This document shows positions 30,206 through 40,258 of a stretch of DNA of 64,000 nt, one piece after another; positions within the stretch are counted from its first letter, which is position 1; the number at the start of each line of letters is the position of its first letter. Position numbers and translations under genes: made by a program. This DNA comes from Acinetobacter sp. 10FS3-1. Lineage in GTDB: Bacteria; Pseudomonadota; Gammaproteobacteria; Pseudomonadales; Moraxellaceae. The stretch spans positions 558,001-622,000 of the forward strand of contig NZ_CP039143.1 of assembly GCF_013343215.1 (NCBI RefSeq). The letters run 5' to 3'. The notes beneath the pieces are model-generated. The model did not search any database and was not told where the DNA came from. It saw only the letters and a program-made list of their open reading frames with translations.

Positions 30206-31468
30206 ATGGAACTAAAACTGCTAGAGGTCGGACAGAATACGGAGCAACTAAGCTCGTGCCGTATATCTCTCATTTTAGGTGTCTATACCTCCAATAACTT
30301 ATTAGATACCTTTTGTAAGATTTCCCGAAGGATTTTAGGCGTTAAAACCAGTATTCTGGGCTTTCATGGTGAACCCTATATCTGGTACAGCTGTGCACAG
30401 GGTTTTCGTGCCCTGCACGCACTTCAAGAGCAAGAGCTACCCTTTAAAGAAGCAGATGTGGTGACCCAGTTGCATCCTGATTACGCCGAGCTTTCCCAGT
30501 ATGTTAAAAATCTTGGAGTCGCTCATCAGCGCTTGGTGGCTTTCAATCTTAAAGAAGCTGCCAATTCCTCTTTAGGGCAAGTGGTTTTCTTTGATGATGA
30601 AGCTGCGCCTTTCGATCCTGAAGACGTGGCCACAGTCAAACAGTTGGCAGAGAGTCTGGTGGGCCGGATTCGCCTGAGTGCAGAATATGATGAGTTGAAA
30701 GAGTTGCATGAACAGCAATGTGCGTTGAATTTCAGTAAGACCAAATTCTTTCAGATTATCGCCCATGACCTGCGAGCGCCATTCCATGGCTTGCTGGGTT
30801 TTTCAGAAGTCCTGTCGCAAGAGCGCGATACTCTGGATGAGGCCAGTGCACAGAATATTGCTGACTATTTATATGACACGGCTCAATCGACTTATAATCT
30901 GCTTGAGAGCCTGTTAACCTGGGCGATGGCTGAGGGCGGACGCTTTGTTTATCATCCAATTAATTATGAGCTGAAGCAGTCCAGTAAAATTGTCTGTGAC
31001 GTGCTAAAGAGCCTGGCTTTGAAAAAGAATATTGAGCTTATCGATAATATTCCGGAAAGTATCAAAGTCCATGCCGACATTAATATGATCACCTCGGTAT
31101 TACAGAACCTGGTATCCAATGCCCTTAAATTTACTCCGGTAAATCAAGGCGGGCAGGTGATTCTGGAGGCTGAGATGGAGGGTGAGCAAGTCAAGATTAC
31201 GGTTCAGGATACAGGTCTGGGTATGACTGACGAGCAGATACAAAATCTGTTCAAGCCGAATCTGGTTGTCACGGTCAAGGGAACGAGCGAAGAGAAAGGT
31301 GCCGGTCTGGGGCTGGTGCTGTGTAAACGTTTTATTGACCTGAATCAGGGGCAGATCAGAGTAGAGTCAAGAGAAGGTCACGGCACCACTTTTACTGTAC
31401 ATTTGCCGAAAGTGATTAATGAACACCAGGCTTTGGTGATTGAAGATCGGCAGTTAGAAAAATCCTGA
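30206..31468 (+). CDS. soluble sensor histidine kinase, orphan
   Basis: 420-aa kinase with no membrane helix. The N-terminal 170 residues look like a GAF-type sensor. HisKA has the phospho-acceptor H187 in QIIAHDLRAPFHGLLGF, and HATPase_c shows LVSNALKFTP (N box), VQDTGLGM (G1) and GAGLGLVLCKRFID (G2). No response regulator is adjacent, so its partner is elsewhere. GAGGCAG lies before the ATG. Confidence 0.85.
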   Translation: MELKLLEVGQNTEQLSSCRISLILGVYTSNNLLDTFCKISRRILGVKTSILGFHGEPYIWYSCAQGFRALHALQEQELPFKEADVVTQLHPDYAELSQYVKNLGVAHQRLVAFNLKEAANSSLGQVVFFDDEAAPFDPEDVATVKQLAESLVGRIRLSAEYDELKELHEQQCALNFSKTKFFQIIAHDLRAPFHGLLGFSEVLSQERDTLDEASAQNIADYLYDTAQSTYNLLESLLTWAMAEGGRFVYHPINYELKQSSKIVCDVLKSLALKKNIELIDNIPESIKVHADINMITSVLQNLVSNALKFTPVNQGGQVILEAEMEGEQVKITVQDTGLGMTDEQIQNLFKPNLVVTVKGTSEEKGAGLGLVLCKRFIDLNQGQIRVESREGHGTTFTVHLPKVINEHQALVIEDRQLEKS

Positions 31469-31556
31469 AAATAGGTCAGTTTCCGCCTAAAATATTCCCC
31501 CTGAGATCGAACTCCTGCTATAACTAAACAAAAAGTTTCAGGGGAAGAATGGAGCG

Positions 31557-34307
31557 ATGAACGCCGTCCAGTTGCAGAAAACCTTAAGAGCCAGCCAATA
31601 TGCTGAGCAGGTACTGGCCAAGCATCAGGCCAGCTTAGAGCAGGATTATGCGGTTGATCAGTTTCAGGGTTTCCTGAGTAGAACCGAGATTGATCATTTG
31701 ATTCAGGCTGCTGTCGGGCAAATACAGGATGAAGCTGAATGGATGCGCGCCTTGCGTCTGCTCCGTGCTCGCTTGATGTTCCGCTGGATCTGGCAGGATG
31801 CCAATCAACTCACCCATGTGGTTCAGCTCACCCGCGAACTCTCCGATTTTGCTGATGCTGCCATTTGTGTCGCCAAAGATTTTGCACGTATTTCGCTGGT
31901 TGCCAAATATGGTGAACCGATCGGGTATAACGGCAAGGTGCAGGACCTGATTGTCATCGCCATGGGGAAATTGGGGGCACAAGAACTTAATCTTTCTAGT
32001 GATATTGATCTGGTTTTCGCCTTTGATGAACAGGGTGAAAGCAATGGGCGTAAATGCATTGATGTGCAGCAATTTTGTATTCTGTGGGGGCAAAAACTTA
32101 TTCATCTGCTGGACCAGATTACAGCCGATGGTTTTGTCTTTCGGGTGGATATGCGCCTGCGTCCTTGGGGGGAGGGTTCTGCATTGGCCATTAGTCATGT
32201 CGCCTTGGAAAAATACCTGAGTCAGCATGGCCGTGAATGGGAGCGTTATGCCTGGATTAAAGCACGTATTGTCAATCCGAGTCCGGAAGGTGATGAACTG
32301 CTGGACATGACCCGTCCTTTTGTGTTCCGTAAATACGTCGATTACAGCGCATTTGAAGCCATGCGTGAAATGAAAGCCATGATCGAGCGTGAAGTACAGC
32401 GCCGGAATATTGAAGATGATATCAAGCTCGGTGCCGGTGGTATTCGCGAAGTCGAATTTATTGTGCAGGTATTTCAGTTGATTTATGGCGGCGCCAAACT
32501 GGAACTGCAAGACCGTCAGTGCCTGGTAAACCTAAACCATCTGGATGATGCGGAGTTGCTGGATGAGCAGGCAGTGGCTGATCTGGAAGATGCCTATCTG
32601 TTCCTGCGTCGGGTGGAGCACGCCATTCAAGCCTTGAATGACCAGCAAACCCAGTGTCTGCCGGTTGAGCCGGATTTGCGCCAGCGTTTGGTCGATACCT
32701 TGGGTTTTGCAGACTGGTCTGAATTTATGCATGTTCTGGATCAGAAACGTGCCAAGGTCACCTATCAGTTTGAGCATCTGATTAAGGAAACCGGGCCAGA
32801 TCCTGAAATCAAAAGTTTTGCCCAACTCGAACAGCGACTTGATGAAGTATTGGATGACTCCGCCAAAAATTTGGTGCATGAATTCTGGTATGGACATGCC
32901 TTAAAAAAATTACCTGCCAAGGCCACTCAGCGTCTTAAAACCTTTTGGCCTTATCTGATCGAAGCGATTCTGAAATCAGATAAACCGAAAACTGCATTGG
33001 TCCGGCTGATGCCGCTGGTCGAATCTGTGATGCGTCGTACCGTCTATCTGGTGATGCTCATCGAGAGTAAAGGCGCTTTACAGCGACTGGTTAAAATGGC
33101 AACGGTCAGTCCGTGGATTTGTGAAGAACTTACCCATTATCCGGTCTTGCTGGATGAGTTTCTATCTATGGATTTTGAACTGCCTAAACGTCAAGATCTG
33201 GAGGATTCTTTACGCCAGCAATTGCTGCGTATTGAATTGGACCAGATTGAAGACCAGATGCGTGTACTGCGCCTGTTTAAAAAATCCAATGTACTAGCGG
33301 TGGCCGCCAGTGATGTATTGGCGGAAAGTCCACTGATGAAAGTCTCCGATGCCCTCACGGATATTGCGGAAGTATCGGTGAATGCTGCCTTACAGCTGGC
33401 CTATCAGATTACCGTGAAAAAACATGGTTTCCCGCTAGATGCGGAAGGCCAGCGTTGTACCTTAGATCATATGGCTTTTACCGTGATTGGTTATGGTAAG
33501 GTCGGCGGGATTGAACTCGGTTATGGCTCGGATCTGGATCTGGTGTTTATTCACTATATGGATGAACAGGCTGATACCAACGGGCTAAAACCAATCAGTG
33601 GTTTTAAATTTGCGATGCGTGTAGCGCAAAAGTTTATGTCATTGATGACGACACAGACCTTGGATGGCCGCGTCTATGAAGTCGATACCCGTTTACGTCC
33701 ATCTGGCGAAGCAGGCCTGCTGGTCACCAGCCTGAAAGCCTTTGAGCATTATCAGCTGAAAAGTGCCTGGTTGTGGGAACATCAGGCGCTGGTGCGTGCG
33801 CGCAGTATTGCCGGTGAGCGTTGCCTTCGGGACAAGTTTGAGCAGCTACGCTGCCGGATTCTGACCCAGCCGCGTGAACAGGCACATGTACGTGCCGAAG
33901 TACTGAAGATGCGCCAGAAAATGAAAGACCATCTCGGTTCATCCAACGAGCAAAAAAAAGATGGAATTTTTCATTTAAAACAAGATGCAGGTGGTATCGT
34001 TGATATCGAATTTATGGCACAGTATGCGGTATTGGCTTGGAGTGGGACGAATAAAGATCTCGCCCATTACTCCGACAATGTAAGAATCCTTGAGGATGCC
34101 GCAAAGACAGGTTGCTTATCCAGCAACGATGCGACTGCTCTGATTCAAGCTTATCTCCGTGAACGCGCAGAGAGCCACCGCTTAGCCCTTGCAAATCAAT
34201 CCATGCAAGTATCTGCAAGCGACTGGCACGATACCCGAATGACCGTTTGCAAGTTATGGCAAAGACTGATTGATCCAGCTGCAGCATTTGCGCTGGAGAG
34301 TGAATAA
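31557..34307 (+). CDS. glnE: glutamine synthetase adenylyltransferase/deadenylase
   Basis: 916-aa bifunctional enzyme that adds AMP to GlnA in nitrogen excess and removes it under limitation, directed by PII. Two nucleotidyltransferase domains: the deadenylase one with GKLGAQELNLSSDIDLVFAF, and the adenylylase one with GKVGGIELGYGSDLDLVFIH. Both have the D-x-D. GAGGIREVEFIVQ and DAGGIVDIEFMAQ mark the helical parts after each domain. It is slightly shorter than E. coli GlnE (946 aa). ilvE follows 24 bases downstream. Confidence 0.95.
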   Translation: MNAVQLQKTLRASQYAEQVLAKHQASLEQDYAVDQFQGFLSRTEIDHLIQAAVGQIQDEAEWMRALRLLRARLMFRWIWQDANQLTHVVQLTRELSDFADAAICVAKDFARISLVAKYGEPIGYNGKVQDLIVIAMGKLGAQELNLSSDIDLVFAFDEQGESNGRKCIDVQQFCILWGQKLIHLLDQITADGFVFRVDMRLRPWGEGSALAISHVALEKYLSQHGREWERYAWIKARIVNPSPEGDELLDMTRPFVFRKYVDYSAFEAMREMKAMIEREVQRRNIEDDIKLGAGGIREVEFIVQVFQLIYGGAKLELQDRQCLVNLNHLDDAELLDEQAVADLEDAYLFLRRVEHAIQALNDQQTQCLPVEPDLRQRLVDTLGFADWSEFMHVLDQKRAKVTYQFEHLIKETGPDPEIKSFAQLEQRLDEVLDDSAKNLVHEFWYGHALKKLPAKATQRLKTFWPYLIEAILKSDKPKTALVRLMPLVESVMRRTVYLVMLIESKGALQRLVKMATVSPWICEELTHYPVLLDEFLSMDFELPKRQDLEDSLRQQLLRIELDQIEDQMRVLRLFKKSNVLAVAASDVLAESPLMKVSDALTDIAEVSVNAALQLAYQITVKKHGFPLDAEGQRCTLDHMAFTVIGYGKVGGIELGYGSDLDLVFIHYMDEQADTNGLKPISGFKFAMRVAQKFMSLMTTQTLDGRVYEVDTRLRPSGEAGLLVTSLKAFEHYQLKSAWLWEHQALVRARSIAGERCLRDKFEQLRCRILTQPREQAHVRAEVLKMRQKMKDHLGSSNEQKKDGIFHLKQDAGGIVDIEFMAQYAVLAWSGTNKDLAHYSDNVRILEDAAKTGCLSSNDATALIQAYLRERAESHRLALANQSMQVSASDWHDTRMTVCKLWQRLIDPAAAFALESE

Positions 34308-34331
34308 TTGTGAAAAATTGGAGTTTGTGGC

Positions 34332-35258
34332 ATGAATTTGGCTGATCGTGATGGTTTTATTTGGCAAGATGGACAACTGGTTGACTGGCGTGAGGCAAAA
34401 ACTCACGTATTAACACATACCCTACATTACAGTATGGGGGTGTTTGAAGGTGTCCGTGCTTATGAAACCCCGAATGGAACGGCTATTTTCCGTCTAAAAG
34501 AACACACCAAACGTTTATTGAATTCTGCCAAAATCTATCAAATGAAAGTTCCATTTGATCAGGCAGCATTAGAACAAGCTCAAATTGATGTTGTTCGTGA
34601 AAATAAATTAGCATCTTGCTATTTACGTCCAATTATTTTTATTGGCTCTGAAAAGCTGGGTATTGCGGCAACAGACAATACTATTCATGCTGTGGTTGCA
34701 GCGTGGAGCTGGGGTGCTTATCTGGGCGAAGAGGCGATGGCGAAGGGGATTCGTGTGAAAACTTCTTCATTTACTCACCATCATCCAAACGTGACCATGT
34801 GTAAGGCGAAAGCTTCTGGTAACTATACCCTGTCTATCCTGGCTCATCAGGAAGTTGCGCATTCGGGTTATGACGAAGCAATGCTGCTTGATCCACAAGG
34901 TTATGTATGCCAAGGTTCAGGCGAAAACGTCTTCCTGGTACGTGATGGCGTCATCCATACGCCTGATATTGCCGGTGGTGCACTGGATGGGATTACCCGT
35001 CAAACCATTATTACTATTGCCAAGGATCTGGGTTATGAAGTGGTAGAGCGCCGTATTACCCGGGATGAGTTCTATATTGCTGATGAAGCATTCTTTACCG
35101 GTACTGCGGCTGAAGTAACACCAATCCGTGAATATGATGACCGTCAAATTGGTGAAGGTGTCCGTGGTCCGATTACCACTCAAATCCAGAAAGCCTATTT
35201 TGATGCAGTTCAGGGCAGAGATCCTAAATATGCACACTGGTTAACTTATGTGAAATAA
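34332..35258 (+). CDS. ilvE: branched-chain amino acid aminotransferase
   Basis: 308-aa class IV PLP enzyme catalysing the last step of valine, leucine and isoleucine synthesis. Motifs: LHYSMGVFEGVRAY, the PLP-lysine in KASGNYTLSILA, and DEAFFTGTAAEVTPI. It marks the left border of the OC-type sugar locus; in A. baumannii that locus lies between ilvE and aspS. A bidirectional terminator follows. Confidence 0.95.
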   Translation: MNLADRDGFIWQDGQLVDWREAKTHVLTHTLHYSMGVFEGVRAYETPNGTAIFRLKEHTKRLLNSAKIYQMKVPFDQAALEQAQIDVVRENKLASCYLRPIIFIGSEKLGIAATDNTIHAVVAAWSWGAYLGEEAMAKGIRVKTSSFTHHHPNVTMCKAKASGNYTLSILAHQEVAHSGYDEAMLLDPQGYVCQGSGENVFLVRDGVIHTPDIAGGALDGITRQTIITIAKDLGYEVVERRITRDEFYIADEAFFTGTAAEVTPIREYDDRQIGEGVRGPITTQIQKAYFDAVQGRDPKYAHWLTYVK

Positions 35259-35267
35259 GATACTCAG

Positions 35268-35303
35268 TAATAAAAAAGGACTCATTCGAGTCCTTTTTTA
35301 TTA
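35268..35303. terminator. bidirectional terminator after ilvE
   Basis: Perfect 16-bp inverted repeat, TAATAAAAAAGGACTC and its complement, around ATTC. The A-run and T-run arms let it work for ilvE and for the convergent epimerase gene. Confidence 0.92.
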
Positions 35304-35316
35304 CTTGAAGAATTTA

Positions 35317-36339
35317 TTAAATCTGATAAAAATCCCGATACCAGTCCACAAATTGCTTCACCCCATCGTCAACAGAAACAGAAGGTTTGTAACCTACACT
35401 TTGTTCAAGAGCAGAACTGTCGGCTAAAGTATCAGGCACATCCCCTTCCTGTAAGGGAAGCATTTCGATTAGGGCTTTTTTGCCAACAGAGTTTTCAATA
35501 GCTCGTATAAAGTCAATTAATTGTACGGGTGTACTATTGCCAATATTAAAAATCCGGAATGGTGCATTACTGGTTGATGGATCTGGATGATTGCTATCCC
35601 AAGTTAGGTTAGGCTCAGCAATTTGGTCACTGGAACGGATTACACCCTCAGCAATATCCTCGACAAAAGTAAAGTCACGGGTATGGTTGCCGTGGTTAAA
35701 GACTTGAATCGATTTGCCTTCTATAATGTTTTTGGTAAATTTAAAAGGTGCCATATCTGGGCGCCCCCAAGGACCATAGACAGTAAAGAAGCGTAAGCCT
35801 GTAGTTGGCAGTTTGAATAAATGGCTATAACTATGAGCCATCAACTCATTGGCGCGTTTGGTTGCTGCATAGAACTGAATGGGATGATTCACGCCCTGCT
35901 CTTCACTAAACGGCATTGTGGTGTTGGCCCCGTAAACACTACTTGTGCTCGCATAGGTCAGATGGGGTGTCTTGGCATAGCGGCAGGCTTCAATAATATG
36001 GGTAAAACCGACAATATTACTTTCGACATAACTCATCGGATTTTCAAGAGAATAACGCACACCTGCCTGTGCAGCCAGATGAATCACCCGGTCAAACTGG
36101 TGTTCCTGAAAACATCGATCCACTGCTGTCTTGTCTGCTAAATTGGCATGAATGAAATTAAACTGCCCTGTACTTTGCTCAGCTGTTGTAACCAAGTGGT
36201 CTACACGGGCCTGTTTTAAAGCAGGATCATAGTAGTCATTCATATTATCGAAACCGACTACATCATCACCACGTTCAAGCAGCTTTTTGGAGACGTGAAA
36301 GCCGATAAAACCCGCTGCTCCAGTTACAAGGACTTTCAT
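35317..36339 (-). CDS. UDP-glucuronate 4-epimerase-like enzyme
   Basis: 340-aa extended SDR. The NAD motif is [16 protein letters not shown], and the catalytic SSVYG and YAATK are present, with [16 protein letters not shown] typical of UDP-GlcA 4-epimerases (LpsL/Cap1J type). It should convert UDP-GlcA from the adjacent Ugd to UDP-GalA for a core sugar. It reads leftward; its ATG overlaps the end of ugd by four bases, so the two are one operon. Confidence 0.85.
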   Translation of the reverse strand: MKVLVTGAAGFIGFHVSKKLLERGDDVVGFDNMNDYYDPALKQARVDHLVTTAEQSTGQFNFIHANLADKTAVDRCFQEHQFDRVIHLAAQAGVRYSLENPMSYVESNIVGFTHIIEACRYAKTPHLTYASTSSVYGANTTMPFSEEQGVNHPIQFYAATKRANELMAHSYSHLFKLPTTGLRFFTVYGPWGRPDMAPFKFTKNIIEGKSIQVFNHGNHTRDFTFVEDIAEGVIRSSDQIAEPNLTWDSNHPDPSTSNAPFRIFNIGNSTPVQLIDFIRAIENSVGKKALIEMLPLQEGDVPDTLADSSALEQSVGYKPSVSVDDGVKQFVDWYRDFYQI

Positions 36340-37505
36340 TCATCACCTCCAAAAATATCACGGGTATACACTTTTTCTTCAACATCACTGAGATCTGCTG
36401 AGCGACGGTTAGCAATGATGACATTTGCTTGTTGTTTAAAAGTATTGAGATCGGTCACTACTTTAGATTTAAAAAACTCAGTTTCTTTTAGGCTGGGTTC
36501 ATAAATAATGATTTCAATGCCTTTGGCTTTCAGTCGTTTCATCACACCTTGAATGGCTGAAGCACGGAAATTATCTGAACCACTTTTCATAACCAAACGA
36601 TAGATACCCACTACAGATGGGTTTTTGGCAAGAATTGAATCGGCAATAAAATCTTTACGCGTACGGTTAGAGTCGACAATTGCCTGAATCAGATTGCTTG
36701 GAACCTGATGATAATTGGCCAGTAGTTGCTTGGTATCTTTTGGTAGACAGTAGCCACCATAACCAAAAGAGGGATTGTTATAATGATTGCCAATACGTTG
36801 ATCTAAACATACCCCTTCAATAATCTGGCGGGTATCAAGATCAAAGGTTTGTGCATAGGTATCCAGTTCATTAAAATAAGCAACACGCATCGCCAAGTAA
36901 GTATTGGCAAATAACTTGATCGCTTCGGCTTCGGTAGAATCAGTAAACAGGATTGGGCTGTCTTTTTTAATAGCGCCTTCAATCAGCATGTCAGCAAATA
37001 ACTCAGCACGTTCTGATTTTTCTCCGACAATAATCCGTGAGGGATATAGATTGTCATGCAGTGCTTTGCCTTCACGTAAAAATTCTGGAGAGAAGATAAT
37101 ATTGTCGGTATCAAACTTTTCTTTTACTGCTTTGGTAAAACCGACCGGCACGGTAGATTTGATAATCATCACGGCTTGAGGATTAATCTTAATTACATCA
37201 CCAATGATACTTTCAACACTTTGAGTATTGAAGTAATTAGTCTTGGTATCGTAATCCGTCGGTGTGGCAATAATGACAAAGTCGGCATGCTGATAAGCTT
37301 CAGCTTTGTCGGTGGTTGCACGGAAATTGAGTTGCTTTTCTATCAAGAATTTAGAAATATCTTCATCCTGAATTGGAGAGATTTTTTGGTTTAACATCTC
37401 GACTTTGCTGTCAATAATATCCAATGCAATAACTTCATGATGTTGTGAGAAGATCATGGCATTGGAAAGGCCGACGTAACCGGTACCTGCAACTGCTATT
37501 TTCAT
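36336..37505 (-). CDS. ugd: UDP-glucose 6-dehydrogenase
   Basis: 389-aa NAD-dependent enzyme that oxidises UDP-glucose to UDP-glucuronate. It has an N-terminal Rossmann motif [22 protein letters not shown], the [12 protein letters not shown] strand and the catalytic Cys in [14 protein letters not shown]. It is the short, Klebsiella-like form. It is the first gene of the leftward pair and shares a 160-base divergent promoter region with the rightward glycosyltransferase operon. Confidence 0.94.
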   Translation of the reverse strand: MKIAVAGTGYVGLSNAMIFSQHHEVIALDIIDSKVEMLNQKISPIQDEDISKFLIEKQLNFRATTDKAEAYQHADFVIIATPTDYDTKTNYFNTQSVESIIGDVIKINPQAVMIIKSTVPVGFTKAVKEKFDTDNIIFSPEFLREGKALHDNLYPSRIIVGEKSERAELFADMLIEGAIKKDSPILFTDSTEAEAIKLFANTYLAMRVAYFNELDTYAQTFDLDTRQIIEGVCLDQRIGNHYNNPSFGYGGYCLPKDTKQLLANYHQVPSNLIQAIVDSNRTRKDFIADSILAKNPSVVGIYRLVMKSGSDNFRASAIQGVMKRLKAKGIEIIIYEPSLKETEFFKSKVVTDLNTFKQQANVIIANRRSADLSDVEEKVYTRDIFGGDE

Positions 37506-37665
37506 ATCAACCTGGTTTGTATTCTTTATTTAAGGAGCTTATCTATAACCTGATAAAGGTTGGCGAAAGCGATATTGCATCATATCACAAAGTATTTTTA
37601 GTGTTATGAAAGCATTAAAAGCAATATGATAACTTTGCTTTAGAGGTGGTATTATATGAGGTAGA
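37506..37665. promoter_or_regulatory. divergent promoter region of the sugar locus
   Basis: 160 bases between ugd (leftward) and the first glycosyltransferase gene (rightward). TATTAT near 37640 and GAGGTAG just before the ATG suit the rightward gene, though spacing gives a very short leader. No clear -35 was found. Confidence 0.4.
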
Positions 37666-38460
37666 ATGCTGGCGGAAGATGAATACATGCAGGACAAGGT
37701 AAACGACTCACTCTCCAATCAGGCTCCAATGCAGTCTGAACAGAATATAGTGCTGTGCATGAAGTGGGGCACGAAATATGGGGCAGAGTATGTTAATCGT
37801 CTCTATAATATGGTTAAACGTCATACGACGGTTGACTTCAAAATGGTCTGTCTGACTGATCGTACTGAGGGCATTGATCCAGCTGTTGAATGTTTTCCTA
37901 TTCCACCATTAGCTTTACCACCCGGTAGTCCTGAACGTGGCTGGAATAAACTTTCGACCTTTGAACCAGATTTATACGGGCTACAAGGTAATGCCTTATT
38001 CTTAGATCTAGACGTGGTCATTGTTGATAATATTGATGAGTTTTTTACATACCCCGGTGATTTTTTAATTATTCATGACTGGAAGCGGCCGTGGCGGATT
38101 ACCGGAAACAGTTCTGTTTACCGTTTTAAACTGGGAGCTTTTCCAGGGCTTTTACCTTATTTTCGCGAAAACTTTGAAGAAATTCGAAAAAAATTTCGTA
38201 ATGAACAGGCTTATCTGTCTTGGTATGTCGATCGTGAAGGCCAGCAGACTTATTGGCCAGATAGTTGGTGTAAAAGTTATAAATATCATTGTCTACAAAA
38301 GATTCCGATGGCTTATTTCAAGCCGCCAGTGAAGCCTGAAGGTGCCAAAATTATTATTTTTCATGGGGAAATCAATCCACCGGAGGCTATTAATGGTGGA
38401 GGCGGCAAATGGTATCGCTATGTATTGCCTTCACAGTGGATTAAAGATGCATGGCAATAA
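37666..38460 (+). CDS. putative glycosyltransferase with DXD motif
   Basis: 264-aa soluble protein, not assigned to a named family. ALFLDLDVVIVDNIDEFF carries a DXD motif placed as in GT8-like GT-A enzymes, and PERGWNKLSTFEPDLYG lies before it. A C-terminal IIIFHGEINPPEA matches the GT8-type HG element. It is likely an LOS core transferase. The start may be 37666 (GAGGTAG upstream) or 37687 (GGAAGA upstream). Confidence 0.65.
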   Translation: MLAEDEYMQDKVNDSLSNQAPMQSEQNIVLCMKWGTKYGAEYVNRLYNMVKRHTTVDFKMVCLTDRTEGIDPAVECFPIPPLALPPGSPERGWNKLSTFEPDLYGLQGNALFLDLDVVIVDNIDEFFTYPGDFLIIHDWKRPWRITGNSSVYRFKLGAFPGLLPYFRENFEEIRKKFRNEQAYLSWYVDREGQQTYWPDSWCKSYKYHCLQKIPMAYFKPPVKPEGAKIIIFHGEINPPEAINGGGGKWYRYVLPSQWIKDAWQ

Positions 38461-38489
38461 TCCAGTACGCTCAAGACTGATTTTTTAAA

Positions 38490-39473
38490 GTGATCAAGCA
38501 AATGCAGAACATTGATATCGTGATTGCCTGGGTAGATGGTAATGATATTGAATTGAAAAAAAAGCGCCATAAGTATTTGACTGGTGAAGATGCGTCGGAT
38601 GCGATTAGTGATACCCGTTTTGCCAGTAATAATGAAATTTATTACAATGTTGCCTCAATCCTGAAATATGTGCCTTTTTATCGCAATATTTTAATTGTGA
38701 CCGATAACCAGCGACCCGCGTTTATTGATGAGTTTGCAGCTCAAGGTCTGTGTTCAGCCGATAAAATCCGGATTGTGGATCATCGTGAAATTTTTAGTGG
38801 TTATGAGCAATATCTGCCTACTTTCAATACTCGGTCTATTGAAAGTATGCTCTGGAATATTGAAGGACTATCAGATTACTTTATTTATCTGAATGATGAT
38901 TTCTTCTTTAACTCAACCGCTCATATTGAAGACTTTCTACAAGGTGAGCATTTGGTAATTTACGGTCATTGGCAGAATAAGCTGGCTTTAAAAACCAAGC
39001 TGAAATATCGCCAGTTTATGAATAAACAATTTGCTAAGCCTATTCAACCTAAACATATGATTGCACAAATGCTGGGTGCGGATATTTTAGGTTTTAACAA
39101 ATTTTTTGAAATCCATCATTATCCACATATCGTTGATCGTCAGATTTTGAAAGATTACTTATTGTCGCATCCTCGATTACTGGAAACTCAGGTCAAGTTT
39201 AAGTTTCGTAGTGTGGAGCAACTTAATCCAATCTCACTGATGAATCATCTTAAAATTCAGAAGCAACAGGTTGAACTCAAGCCTGATATTGAATTGGCCT
39301 ATCTAAAAAATGAAGATAGTCGCAATAATTTTATTCAGGCACTCGATTACCCTACTATTAAATATGGCTGCATTCAAAGCCTAGACCAGCTGGACGCTGC
39401 AGCTGCTCAACAGATCAATGTAGCAATGCAGCAGAAGCTGGCGGGCTATTTACCGAATTCAATTTTAGTTTAA
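38490..39473 (+). CDS. Stealth-family sugar-phosphate transferase
   Basis: 327-aa protein with Stealth conserved regions: CR1 IDIVIAWVDGND (near residue 9), CR2 from ILIVTDNQRPAF through LPTFNTRSIESMLWNIEGLS to FIYLNDDFFF, and a CR3-like HHYPHIVDRQIL. Stealth proteins transfer hexose-1-phosphate units to glycans, giving phosphodiester links. The start may be GTG 38490 or ATG 38502. It lies in the rightward operon after the DXD transferase. Confidence 0.8.
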   Translation: MIKQMQNIDIVIAWVDGNDIELKKKRHKYLTGEDASDAISDTRFASNNEIYYNVASILKYVPFYRNILIVTDNQRPAFIDEFAAQGLCSADKIRIVDHREIFSGYEQYLPTFNTRSIESMLWNIEGLSDYFIYLNDDFFFNSTAHIEDFLQGEHLVIYGHWQNKLALKTKLKYRQFMNKQFAKPIQPKHMIAQMLGADILGFNKFFEIHHYPHIVDRQILKDYLLSHPRLLETQVKFKFRSVEQLNPISLMNHLKIQKQQVELKPDIELAYLKNEDSRNNFIQALDYPTIKYGCIQSLDQLDAAAAQQINVAMQQKLAGYLPNSILV

Positions 39474-39479
39474 AGGTTC

Positions 39480-40247
39480 ATGATGAAAGTTGTTACATAT
39501 CTCATTAATTTGGACGGAAGTCATGAACGACTAGCGCGAGCAACACAGCAGCTGAATCAAGTCCATTGGCCTTTTGAACGTTTTTCTGCAGTCGATGGGC
39601 GTGGAAAAGCTTTAACTGAGTTCGAAAACTACGATGCTCAGGGAGCAAATCAGACCCTTGGACGTAGTCTGATGAACTCAGAGTTGGGGTGTTATCTAAG
39701 TCATTATGGTTGTGCAGAGAAATTTTTAAGTACAGATGCGGACTATTTGGTGGTCCTAGAGGACGATATGAAGATCGATCCAGACTTTAAAGATAAGCTT
39801 GATGGTACGATTGAATATCTGGATCAACATAAAGAGCTGGATTGGTATTTGATTAATATTGCAGCCAAAAAGAAAAAATTGAGCAAAGATATTACAGAGA
39901 TTGATGGCATGAGTTTGTGGCATGCATTTTATTTTCCTATTCGTGGTCTAGGTTTAGTCTGGTCACGTAAAGGCGCCGAGGCGTTTATGCAGGCCGGAAA
40001 AACCATGACTATGCCTGTTGATATATTCTTTCAAACCTGGCTTAGTAAAAATGGGAAAGGTTTAGGGGTATGGCCCGCTTTGGTTAGACCCGCAGGATTA
40101 GACAGTGATATTTTAGGGACTGTTGCAGCGCAAGGTATTTCTCGTAAAGAAAAAGAAGGGCGTGGACTTTCTCACGGTATCAAAAAACAAAAACGGATGT
40201 GGCGTGATCGTTGTTATGCACTGAAACATTTAGTGTCAGTGAAGTAA
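39480..40247 (+). CDS. GT25-family glycosyltransferase
   Basis: 255-aa LPS-type GT25 enzyme (LgtB/LpsA family). The start YLINLDGSHERLARATQQL, ELGCYLSHYGCAEKFL and DYLVVLEDDMKIDPDF (EDD metal site) are typical. It probably adds galactose or glucose to the core. The start at 39480 is ATGATG, so 39483 is equally possible. It is followed by a second, diverged GT25. Confidence 0.82.
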   Translation: MMKVVTYLINLDGSHERLARATQQLNQVHWPFERFSAVDGRGKALTEFENYDAQGANQTLGRSLMNSELGCYLSHYGCAEKFLSTDADYLVVLEDDMKIDPDFKDKLDGTIEYLDQHKELDWYLINIAAKKKKLSKDITEIDGMSLWHAFYFPIRGLGLVWSRKGAEAFMQAGKTMTMPVDIFFQTWLSKNGKGLGVWPALVRPAGLDSDILGTVAAQGISRKEKEGRGLSHGIKKQKRMWRDRCYALKHLVSVK

Positions 40248-40258
40248 ATGTAAGTTGT

